Below, piece after piece: positions 1 through 5,556 of a stretch of 5,556 bases of DNA; positions within the stretch are counted from its first letter, which is position 1, and every line of letters begins with the position of its first letter. The position numbers and the translations under genes are program-made. The stretch covers positions 1 through 5,556 of the forward strand of contig JABJBD010000174.1 of assembly GCA_018668795.1 (NCBI GenBank), read 5' to 3'. Below the pieces are notes generated by a model. The model was not told the DNA's origin and did not search any database. It saw nothing but the letters and a program-made list of their open reading frames with translations. Source of the DNA: Candidatus Puniceispirillum sp. GTDB taxonomy: Bacteria > Pseudomonadota > Alphaproteobacteria > Puniceispirillales > Puniceispirillaceae.

Positions 1-735
1 ACTGATCTTGCAGGCTTCATGTCCAAAATATTAAATTTACCCTTTTACAAGGCGCTTAGCTTTACGCTGACCTATACATTTGTGGTCACGCCTTTTGTCA
101 TTATTTTAGGGTTCTTTGTGGCGCTGGCGGTAAATCGCCTGCCGTCATTTATCAAAGGCCCAACGATATTCATTTCTTTATTGCCAATGATTGTCACGCC
201 GTTGATCGGATCGCTTATTTTGTTCTGGATGATTGATGCAGATGGCTTGATCGGTGGCACCTTGCAACTAATTTTTGATGATCCCGATTTATCGCTGAAA
301 GCGTCGCCCGCGCTGACATGGGTGACCTTGATTGTCTATGGCGTGTGGCATTCGGCACCGTTCTCATTCATCGTCTTTTATGCTGGCTTGCAGACCGTAC
401 CCAAAGACACGCTGGAAAGCGCCATGATTGACGGTGCTAATCGCTGGGAGCAGGTACGCTATGTCGTTATTCCGCATCTGTTGCCATTGGTGGTATTTAT
501 CTCGCTGATGCAGTTAATGGATAATTTCCGCGTTTTTGAACCGATTGTTGGCTTCAATGCCGAAGCCAGCGCAACATCATTATCATGGATTATCTATAAT
601 GATCTGCGCGGCAGTGACGGCAATATATTGTTCGGGTCTGCGGCCGCGACTTCGCTTTTGACAATCATCGGTGTGTGCATTTTGTTGACGCCTGTTCTGA
701 TCCGCACATGGCGGGCGCATGGAGCGCGCGCATGA
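1..735 (+). CDS. ABC sugar/polyol importer permease, MalF/UgpA-like (5'-truncated by window edge)
   Basis: This is an inner-membrane channel subunit of a CUT1-family ABC importer, pairing with the permease just downstream. The reading frame is open from base 1, and the codons before the ATG at 19 (TDLAGF) fit the family's linker before its second membrane helix. The gene therefore begins outside the window and that ATG is probably internal. The 244 visible codons compare with about 290-310 in the family, so about 50 residues including the first helix are missing. Counting from the first codon, hydrophobic segments lie near 17-45, 55-77, 105-130, 157-175 and 215-236. The cytoplasmic EAA loop that docks on the ATPase starts at E139 (ESAMIDGANRWEQVRYVVIP), with its conserved Gly at 145 and Pro at 158. 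Its stop codon overlaps the next start as ATGA. The substrate cannot be read from the permease itself. Confidence 0.93.
   Translation, partial: TDLAGFMSKILNLPFYKALSFTLTYTFVVTPFVIILGFFVALAVNRLPSFIKGPTIFISLLPMIVTPLIGSLILFWMIDADGLIGGTLQLIFDDPDLSLKASPALTWVTLIVYGVWHSAPFSFIVFYAGLQTVPKDTLESAMIDGANRWEQVRYVVIPHLLPLVVFISLMQLMDNFRVFEPIVGFNAEASATSLSWIIYNDLRGSDGNILFGSAAATSLLTIIGVCILLTPVLIRTWRAHGARA
721..724 (+). promoter_or_regulatory. Ribosome binding site for the second permease
   Basis: GGAG lies seven bases before the ATG at 732, inside the last codons of the upstream permease. Together with the ATGA overlap it selects 732 rather than the in-frame upstream ATGs at 675 and 708 as the start. Confidence 0.6.
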
Positions 736-1616
736 CCATTGTAGCGTCACTCAAACGTCCCTCATTTCTGTCGATAGCCGCGATGGCATTTCTGGTCATA
801 TGGCTGGCTATTGCGGCGGTGCCGTTTCTGTGGACATTTTGGGGCAGCTTTAAAGTGCAGGCGGATTTCTTCTCGAAGCAGGATTGGCAAAATGCGCTTT
901 ATGGTGTGTTCACGCTTGCGGAAACAGGTGGGTATTTTACAGGTAATGGCTATGAAGGTGCGTGGATAAAGGAAGAATTCTGGCGTTCGTCGGTGAATAC
1001 CATGTTGATGACATTATCGGTTGTGGCGATTTCACTGACACTTGGTACGCTTGGCGGCTATGCCTTGTCACGTTCGGGATACCGCTATGCTTTCTGGGTG
1101 CTAATTATTGCGCTGGTATTTCGTGCCATGCCGCATATCACGCTTGTATCTGGCTATCTGTTGCCGTTTTTCCAGCTCAATCTTTATGGGCATCTGGGCA
1201 CAACGATTGTGGTCATGGTGGCTATCAATCAGCCTTTCACGTTGTGGATGTTACATTCTTTTTTCCAGAATATTCCAAAGGACCTTGATGAAAGTGCGAT
1301 GGTGGATGGCTGTACCCGCTTTCAGGCCTTTCGCTATGTCATCATTCCCGTGATGTGGCCTGGTGTTATAACAACGGGACTGTTCAGCTTTCTGCTGGCT
1401 TATAATGATTTTGCTCTGACGGGCCTTTTGCTGTCGCAGGAAAATCAGACAATGGTTCCCAAAATCGCCAGCTTCCTTGGGTCTGCGCAAGAAGAAGGCA
1501 ATGTCATGTATGCGGTATCTGCCGTGGTTTCAGCCACAGCCCCATTATTCATTCTGGTGATGTTTTTCCAGCGCCAGATTGTAAGCGGGCTGACAGCTGG
1601 TGCTGTTAAGGGATAG
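732..1616 (+). CDS. ABC sugar/polyol importer permease, MalG/UgpE-like
   Basis: This is the second membrane subunit of the CUT1-type importer, 294 residues, close to the usual 270-300. The start at 732 is chosen because it forms the ATGA overlap with the preceding stop and has GGAG seven bases upstream; the frame is open further upstream, but that would mean a long overlap. Hydrophobic segments lie near residues 13-37, 88-112, 118-145, 156-176, 205-228 and 260-281, giving the six helices expected of MalG-type proteins. The EAA loop is at 187-206 (ESAMVDGCTRFQAFRYVIIP) and contacts the ATPase. Residues 41-85, between helices 1 and 2, form a long polar, aromatic- and Gly-rich periplasmic loop that looks longer than in typical MalG relatives. 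The family and role are secure; the substrate is unknown. Confidence 0.95.
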   Translation: MTIVASLKRPSFLSIAAMAFLVIWLAIAAVPFLWTFWGSFKVQADFFSKQDWQNALYGVFTLAETGGYFTGNGYEGAWIKEEFWRSSVNTMLMTLSVVAISLTLGTLGGYALSRSGYRYAFWVLIIALVFRAMPHITLVSGYLLPFFQLNLYGHLGTTIVVMVAINQPFTLWMLHSFFQNIPKDLDESAMVDGCTRFQAFRYVIIPVMWPGVITTGLFSFLLAYNDFALTGLLLSQENQTMVPKIASFLGSAQEEGNVMYAVSAVVSATAPLFILVMFFQRQIVSGLTAGAVKG

Positions 1617-1620
1617 GGAG
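1615..1620 (+). promoter_or_regulatory. Ribosome binding site for the ABC ATPase
   Basis: AGGGAG overlaps the stop codon of the second permease and sits six bases before the ATG at 1627. It supports that start over the in-frame ATG at 1600, which would lie inside the permease gene. Confidence 0.7.
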
Positions 1621-1626
1621 ACGAGG

Positions 1627-2673
1627 ATGGCAAGTATCACATTGAAGAATCTGACCAAACGGTGGGGTGACTTTGTCGCTGTTGATATGTTTGATCTGGA
1701 TATTCAGGATGAAGAATTTCTGGTTCTTTTGGGACCATCTGGCTGTGGCAAGACAACCACCATGCGGATGATTGCAGGGCTTGAGGAAATTACCGAAGGT
1801 GACATCTATATTGATGGCAAAGTGGTTAATCATCTGGAGCCAAAGGATCGTGATATTGCCATGGTGTTTCAGTCATATGGTCTGTATCCGCATATGAATG
1901 TTTATGAAAATATCCGCTTTCCCCTGCATGTGCGTAAGGTTGATCGTGCTGAGCATGATGAACGGGTCATGCGCGCCGCACAGATGGTTGAATTGACCGA
2001 TTTTCTGCATCGTAAACCGTCAGAATTATCAGGTGGCCAGCGTCAGCGTGTGGCTCTGGCACGCGCGATTGTTCGCGAGCCAAACGTGTTTTTGATGGAT
2101 GAGCCTTTGTCTAATCTTGATGCGAAATTGCGCGTATCAACACGGGCGCAGATTAAGCATCTGCATCATCAGTTGAAGGTGACAACGGTTTATGTAACGC
2201 ATGACCAGATTGAGGCTATGACGCTGGCAGACCGTGTCGTTGTGATGAACCAAGGGATTGTCCAGCAAATCGGCACGCCAACCGAAATTTATGACAATCC
2301 AGCAAATGATTTTGTTGCAAGTTTTATTGGTAATCCAGCGATGAACTTGCTGAATGGGGTGTTAAAAGGCGGCGTCTTTAGTGGTGAGAATATCACTGTT
2401 AAAGGCCTTAAAGGCGCGGATGGTCCCGCCCGTCTTGGCTTTCGTGCGGAAGATGCCAGCCTTGCCAAGACAGGCGCTATAAAGGCACCAATCTATACGG
2501 CTGAATTGCTGGGCGATGCCACGATGCTGACAGTTAAGGCAGGCGGGGCGATGGTGTCTGTCAAAGTGCATAAGGATGTCCGAAGCGCGATTGGTGAAAT
2601 AGTGACCATTTCGGTGCCAGCTTCGATTTGTCATCTTTTTGATGTTACCACCGGCAATCGCATTAAAGGGTAG
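1627..2673 (+). CDS. ABC importer ATP-binding subunit, MalK/UgpC/MsmK-like
   Basis: This is the cytoplasmic ATPase that powers the importer, 348 residues. All nucleotide-binding motifs are present and intact: Walker A GPSGCGKTT at 36-44, Q-loop Gln82, signature LSGGQ at 134-138, Walker B VFLMDEP at 154-160, D-loop SNLD at 162-165 and switch His192. From about residue 236 a C-terminal regulatory (TOBE-type) domain follows, typical of MalK/UgpC rather than amino-acid or peptide ATPases. It contains GFRAED at 271-276 where many relatives have GIRPED. The protein is somewhat shorter than E. coli MalK (371). Start 1627 follows a good ribosome binding site, ten bases after the permease stop. UgpC/MsmK-type ATPases serve many sugars and polyols, so it does not define the substrate. 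Confidence 0.97.
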   Translation: MASITLKNLTKRWGDFVAVDMFDLDIQDEEFLVLLGPSGCGKTTTMRMIAGLEEITEGDIYIDGKVVNHLEPKDRDIAMVFQSYGLYPHMNVYENIRFPLHVRKVDRAEHDERVMRAAQMVELTDFLHRKPSELSGGQRQRVALARAIVREPNVFLMDEPLSNLDAKLRVSTRAQIKHLHHQLKVTTVYVTHDQIEAMTLADRVVVMNQGIVQQIGTPTEIYDNPANDFVASFIGNPAMNLLNGVLKGGVFSGENITVKGLKGADGPARLGFRAEDASLAKTGAIKAPIYTAELLGDATMLTVKAGGAMVSVKVHKDVRSAIGEIVTISVPASICHLFDVTTGNRIKG

Positions 2674-2678
2674 AGAAG
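2672..2678 (+). promoter_or_regulatory. Ribosome binding site for the SnoaL-like gene
   Basis: AGAGAAG, overlapping the ATPase stop, lies eight bases before the ATG at 2687. It is a modest match to the consensus, but it favours 2687 over the in-frame ATG at 2639, inside the ATPase gene. A later in-frame ATG at 2738 cannot be fully excluded. Confidence 0.45.
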
Positions 2679-2686
2679 AACAGCTT

Positions 2687-3241
2687 ATGTCAATCAATGC
2701 CAGACCAGAACAAGCCACGCTTAGCCGTGATACCGATATGTCGAAGACCGACGAAACAAGGCGCGTTATCGAGGGGATGGTTGATGGTCTGAACGATCAT
2801 CGTATCGACGATATTGGTGCCTTTTTTGCCGAAAGTTTCCGGTGGATGGGAAATCAGGGCTGCGGCACGAAAATAGGCCTGCAAGCCTTTCAGGATAACT
2901 GGCAACGCCCATTTCAGGCCGCTTTTTCCGATAAGGTATGTATTGATGAGGCGCGTTTGTTCATGGGTGAATGGGCGGCCGCCTTCGGGCGACAGGAAGC
3001 CATGCATTCAGGCGAATTCATGGGCATTGCGGCTAGCGGTAAACGGATTGAAATTCGCTATATGGATTTTTGGAAAGTGGCGGATGGTAAAATTGCCGAT
3101 AATTGGGTGATGGTCGATTTTCCGCATGTGTTGGCACAGCTTGGTGTTGATGTTTTTAATGGGAAGGGCTGGGAAATTTATGACCGCGGCGAGGCGATGC
3201 CGCCACGGCCAGATCATGATTCCGGTGCGCGTGAGGAGTAA
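2687..3241 (+). CDS. SnoaL-like / NTF2-fold protein (polyketide cyclase-like), function unknown
   Basis: This encodes a small soluble 184-residue protein, probably cytoplasmic, with no signal peptide or membrane segment. The N-terminal helix region (about 20-52, DETRRVIEGMVDGLN...FFAESFRWMG) and the C-terminal beta-rich part (about 105-152, HSGEFMGIAASGKRIEIRYM, then DFWKVADGKIADNW and VDFPHVLAQLG) follow the SnoaL branch of the NTF2-like fold. In that branch the stretch TGKRVEVRGMDIYRVEDGKI is typical. SnoaL enzymes catalyse ring closure on polyketides, but most relatives are uncharacterised hydrolase-, isomerase- or binding-type proteins. Here the usual HW(D/N) positions read N139-W140-V141, so classical cyclase chemistry is doubtful, while D144 is kept. 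It lies between the transporter and dehydrogenase genes, 13 and 3 bases from its neighbours. A role in processing or sensing the imported compound is inference. Confidence 0.85.
   Translation: MSINARPEQATLSRDTDMSKTDETRRVIEGMVDGLNDHRIDDIGAFFAESFRWMGNQGCGTKIGLQAFQDNWQRPFQAAFSDKVCIDEARLFMGEWAAAFGRQEAMHSGEFMGIAASGKRIEIRYMDFWKVADGKIADNWVMVDFPHVLAQLGVDVFNGKGWEIYDRGEAMPPRPDHDSGAREE
3233..3238 (+). promoter_or_regulatory. Ribosome binding site for the HisD-like dehydrogenase
   Basis: GAGGAG forms the last two sense codons of the SnoaL-like gene and ends six bases before the ATG at 3245. It is the strongest Shine-Dalgarno in the window, and its position inside the preceding gene suggests that translation of the two genes is linked. 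Confidence 0.75.
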
Positions 3242-3244
3242 AAA

Positions 3245-4555
3245 ATGGCAATTACCTATTTAAAGTCCGGCAAGCCGCAAACCGAACGGTCGGAAGATGA
3301 TGCCGAGGTGCGTGATGTTGTCGAGCGGAGTCTGGCAGATATTGAAGCACGAGGTGATGCGGCGGTGCGTGATCTGGCTGAAAAATTTGATAAATATACG
3401 CCGCCAAGCTTTCGCCTAAGCCCCGAAGACATAAAATCTTTGATAGATGAAGTGTCTCCCCGTGATATGGACGATATTAAATTTGCACAGGCGCAAGTGC
3501 GTGGCTTTGCCGAAATACAGCGCGCATCCATGCAGGATGTGGAAGTCGAAACTATGCCAGGCGTTATTCTGGGACATAAAAACATCCCTGTGCAATCAGT
3601 TGGATGTTATGTGCCAGCAGGCAAATTTCCGATGGTGGCATCGGCGCATATGTCAGTTCTGACAGCGTCGGTTGCCGGTGTGCCACGTATTGTTGCCATG
3701 ACGCCTCCTTTTGAAGGCAAGCCCAATCCGGCGGTGGTGGCAGCCATGCATATGGGTGGTGCGCATGAGATTTATGTGCTGGGCGGCATTCAGGCGGTTG
3801 GCGCCATGGCCATTGGAACGGAAACGATCGATCCTGTGCATATGCTGGTAGGCCCAGGAAATGCCTTTGTTGCCGAAGCAAAGCGCCAGCTATTTGGCCG
3901 TGTGGGCATTGATTTATTTGCGGGCCCAACCGAGACCATGGTTATTGCCGATGAAACCGTTGATGCCGAACTTTGTGCCACCGATCTTTTGGGGCAAGCC
4001 GAGCATGGCTATAATTCGCCAGCTGTTTTGTTGACCAACTCGGAAAAGCTGGCGCGGGAAACGCTGGCTGAGATTGATCGCATTCTGGAGATTTTGCCAA
4101 CAGCAGATACGGCGGCGGTCAGTTGGCGCGATTATGGCGAGGTGATTGTCTGTGATAGCTATGATGAAATGCTAGAGGTGGCTGATGATATTGCTTCGGA
4201 ACATGTGCAGGTGATGACTGACCGCGATGATTGGTTCCTTGAGAAGATGACTTGTTATGGTGCGCTGTTCCTTGGGCCACGCACAAATGTTGCCAATGGT
4301 GATAAGGTTATTGGCACCAATCATACGTTGCCTACGAAAAAGGCTGGGCGCTATACAGGTGGGTTATGGGTTGGAAAATATCTGAAAACACATTCCTATC
4401 AGAAAATCACGACTGATGAAGCCGCAGTTGATGTGGGCGCTTATTGTTCGCGTTTATGTATGCTTGAAGGGTTTGTCGGCCATGCAGAACAGGCAAATAT
4501 CAGAATTCGGCGCTATGGCGGACAGAATGTACCCTATGGAGAGGCGGCTGAATGA
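3245..4555 (+). CDS. Zinc-dependent dehydrogenase of the histidinol dehydrogenase superfamily, HpsN-like
   Basis: This 436-residue protein matches the HisD family in length. The family oxidises a primary alcohol to a carboxylate in two NAD-dependent steps. By alignment from memory with E. coli HisD, the zinc ligands are all present: Gln251 and His254 (LLGQAEHG), Asp353 (NGDKVIGTNHTLPT) and His413 (EGFVGH). The catalytic Glu319-His320 pair (SEHVQV) and the substrate-side Glu408 are also kept. VGPGNAFVAEAKR at 202-214 and DLFAGPTE at 223-230 are family hallmarks. The substrate loop reads SVGCYVPAGKFPMVASAHMS (118-137) instead of the GIYVPGGTAPLPSTVLM style of biosynthetic HisD. The C-terminal RYTGGLWVGKYLKTHSYQK (369-387) also resembles catabolic sulfopropanediol 3-dehydrogenase (HpsN) proteins. 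No other his genes are nearby; it sits among transporter, SDR and LacI genes, so a catabolic role is inferred. The exact substrate is unproven. Confidence 0.9.
   Translation: MAITYLKSGKPQTERSEDDAEVRDVVERSLADIEARGDAAVRDLAEKFDKYTPPSFRLSPEDIKSLIDEVSPRDMDDIKFAQAQVRGFAEIQRASMQDVEVETMPGVILGHKNIPVQSVGCYVPAGKFPMVASAHMSVLTASVAGVPRIVAMTPPFEGKPNPAVVAAMHMGGAHEIYVLGGIQAVGAMAIGTETIDPVHMLVGPGNAFVAEAKRQLFGRVGIDLFAGPTETMVIADETVDAELCATDLLGQAEHGYNSPAVLLTNSEKLARETLAEIDRILEILPTADTAAVSWRDYGEVIVCDSYDEMLEVADDIASEHVQVMTDRDDWFLEKMTCYGALFLGPRTNVANGDKVIGTNHTLPTKKAGRYTGGLWVGKYLKTHSYQKITTDEAAVDVGAYCSRLCMLEGFVGHAEQANIRIRRYGGQNVPYGEAAE
4538..4544 (+). promoter_or_regulatory. Ribosome binding site for the short-chain dehydrogenase
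   Basis: GGAGAGG lies seven bases before the ATG at 4552 and ten before the second, in-frame ATG at 4555. Both starts overlap the preceding stop (ATGA and TGATG), so the start is uncertain by one residue. Confidence 0.65.
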
Positions 4556-5319
4556 TGGATTTGCCAAGAACACCTTCCTTTAGGCTTGACGGACGACGTG
4601 CGCTTGTTACGGGCGGGTCGTCAGGCATAGGGCTGGGCTGTGCCGTGGCACTGGCAGAAGCAGGCGCGTATGTAACGGTGATGGCGCGCAAGCAGGCCGC
4701 GCTGGAAGATGTAAGCGAAGCCTTTAACAAGCAAGGCTGGCCGATAAAGACAATAAGTAACGATATTGCTGATTGTGACGCCACAAAAGATATTCTGGAT
4801 GCGCATGATCCGTTTGAAATATTGGTCAATAGCGCCGGTTTGGCGCGGCATGCCCCCGCGATAGATACATCGACAGACGATTTTGATGCAGTGATGAATG
4901 TTAATCTTCGAGGTGCATTTTTCCTGGCACGCGAAGTCGCCAAAGGCATGATCGAAGAAAGTCTGACAGGATCGATCATCACGATTTCTAGCCAAATGGC
5001 CTTTGTTGGCGGGGTTGATCGAAGTGTCTATTGCGCGTCCAAATTTGCCGTTGAAGGATTTACCAAATCAATGGCGATTGAGCTGGCGCATTATAAAATT
5101 CGTGTCAATACAATCAGCCCAACATTCATCCGCACGCCGTTGACCGAGCAAACCTTTAGCCGCCCAAGTCGGGTGAAATGGATCGAAGAAAAGATCAAAT
5201 TAGGTCGGGTTGGTGAAATCGAAGATATAATGGGAGCTGTGCAATTTCTGGCAAGTGACGCTGCTGGATTGGTAACAGGCACATCACTGCTTGTTGACGG
5301 GGGGTGGACAGCAGACTGA
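4552..5319 (+). CDS. Short-chain dehydrogenase/reductase (classical SDR)
   Basis: This is a cytoplasmic oxidoreductase of 255 residues, the normal length of classical SDRs. The Rossmann cofactor motif TGGSSGIG is at 20-27 and the NSAG motif at 93-96. The catalytic set is complete: Asn118 (VNLRG), Ser147 (ISSQMA), Tyr160 and Lys164 (YCASK). The C-terminal LASDAAGLVTGTSLLVDGGW (233-252) is the usual SDR ending. Arg46 at the end of the second strand (MARKQ), with no acidic residue there, points towards NADP(H), but this is only suggestive. It is translationally coupled to the HisD-like gene by a four-base overlap, so the two enzymes probably act on the same or consecutive compounds. In DHPS catabolism separate dehydrogenases interconvert the stereoisomers at C2; this SDR could do the same for its substrate (inference). 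Confidence 0.94.
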   Translation: MMDLPRTPSFRLDGRRALVTGGSSGIGLGCAVALAEAGAYVTVMARKQAALEDVSEAFNKQGWPIKTISNDIADCDATKDILDAHDPFEILVNSAGLARHAPAIDTSTDDFDAVMNVNLRGAFFLAREVAKGMIEESLTGSIITISSQMAFVGGVDRSVYCASKFAVEGFTKSMAIELAHYKIRVNTISPTFIRTPLTEQTFSRPSRVKWIEEKIKLGRVGEIEDIMGAVQFLASDAAGLVTGTSLLVDGGWTAD

Positions 5320-5556
5320 TGGCACGTGATAACGCCACATCTTTGGACGTTGCCCGCCATGCTGGCGTTAGCCAGTCGGCGGTTAGCCGTGTGTTTACCC
5401 CAGGTGCGTCAGTGTCGATGAAAATGGCCGATAAGGTCAAGCGGTCGGCAGATGCACTTGGCTATCGGCCTAATGTTCTGGCGCGGTCATTGATTACCGG
5501 ACAATCACGCATTATTGGGGTTGTTGTTGCCTATCTTGATAACCAGTTCTATCCCG
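5319..5556 (+). CDS. LacI/GalR-family transcriptional regulator (3'-truncated by window edge)
   Basis: An open frame of 79 codons runs off the right edge; only the DNA-binding head, hinge and start of the sensor domain are visible. The helix-turn-helix is at about residues 8-28 (SLDVARHAGVSQSAVSRVF), followed by helix 3 with KVKRSADALGYRPN at 39-52. The hinge helix VLARSL at 53-58 carries the conserved Leu58 that inserts into the operator minor groove. From residue 63 SRIIGVVVAYLDNQFYP starts the periplasmic-binding-protein-like sensor domain. Against LacI, the recognition residues Tyr17, Gln18 and Arg22 correspond to Gln19, Ser20 and Arg24, so the operator should differ from lacO. Its ATG shares one base with the SDR stop (TGATG), which places it in the same operon, where it would probably control its own synthesis too. 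The ligand is unknown. Confidence 0.95.
   Translation, partial: MARDNATSLDVARHAGVSQSAVSRVFTPGASVSMKMADKVKRSADALGYRPNVLARSLITGQSRIIGVVVAYLDNQFYP

Noticed and set aside
675..731. Upstream in-frame starts for the second permease (ATG at 675 or 708)
   Set aside because: They would overlap the first permease by up to 61 bases and add a polar N-terminus atypical for the family, whereas 732 has the ATGA overlap and a GGAG.
2362..2418. Repeated TTAAAGGC-like units in the ATPase C-terminal region
   Set aside because: They come from lysine-glycine codons (VLKGG, VKGLKGAD) in a surface loop, are irregular and do not form a real repeat array.
2674..2686. Possible promoter or terminator between the ATPase and SnoaL-like genes
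   Set aside because: The gap is 13 bases, is filled by the ribosome binding site region and has no hairpin or T-run.
3245..4555. Histidine-biosynthesis hisD
   Set aside because: No other his genes are adjacent, the substrate loop differs from biosynthetic HisD, and the neighbours are an ABC importer, an SDR and a LacI regulator.
72..5440. Many open frames on the minus strand and in alternate plus frames within the seven genes
   Set aside because: All lie opposite or inside genes with clear family motifs, have no recognisable domains and no convincing ribosome binding sites; they are by-products of the coding sequence.
1..5556. tRNA, rRNA, CRISPR, insertion sequence or integration-site signals
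   Set aside because: The window is coding almost end to end; no transposase, terminal inverted repeats, spaced repeats or RNA-like structure were seen.

Overview
The window is one densely packed stretch of seven same-strand (+) protein-coding genes with almost no non-coding DNA. It reads as the inner part of a bacterial uptake-plus-catabolism operon. Base composition looks moderate by eye (not computed). The gene order, a CUT1-type ABC importer followed by dehydrogenases and a LacI-type regulator, and the protein style suggest an alphaproteobacterium. A marine lineage such as SAR116 or a relative of the roseobacters is a guess from gene style, not something the sequence proves.

Layout. Positions 1-735 are the 3' part of a MalF/UgpA-type permease whose start lies before the window. 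Positions 732-1616 are the partner MalG/UgpE-type permease, and 1627-2673 the MalK/UgpC-type ATPase. Positions 2687-3241 encode a small SnoaL/NTF2-fold protein. Positions 3245-4555 encode a zinc-dependent dehydrogenase of the histidinol dehydrogenase superfamily; its substrate-side loop departs from true HisD and resembles the sulfopropanediol dehydrogenase (HpsN) branch. Positions 4552-5319 encode a short-chain dehydrogenase/reductase. From 5319 to the right edge is the N-terminal part of a LacI/GalR-family regulator. The longest gap between genes is 13 bases. Three junctions overlap (ATGA at 732 and 4552, TGATG at 5317-5321), so the genes are almost certainly co-transcribed and partly translationally coupled. 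No promoter, operator, terminator, RNA gene, repeat or mobile element could be supported. No gene-free stretch exceeds 13 bases.

How the genes may work together (inference): the ABC system imports a small polyol, sugar-like or sulfonated compound captured by a periplasmic binding protein that should be encoded upstream. The HisD-like enzyme would oxidise a primary alcohol in two NAD-dependent steps to a carboxylate. The SDR would oxidise or epimerise a neighbouring secondary alcohol. The SnoaL-fold protein may act on an intermediate, and the LacI protein would sense the substrate or a product. A 2,3-dihydroxypropane-1-sulfonate (DHPS)-like substrate is the leading hypothesis, but the sulfo-lyase genes that would settle it are not in the window.
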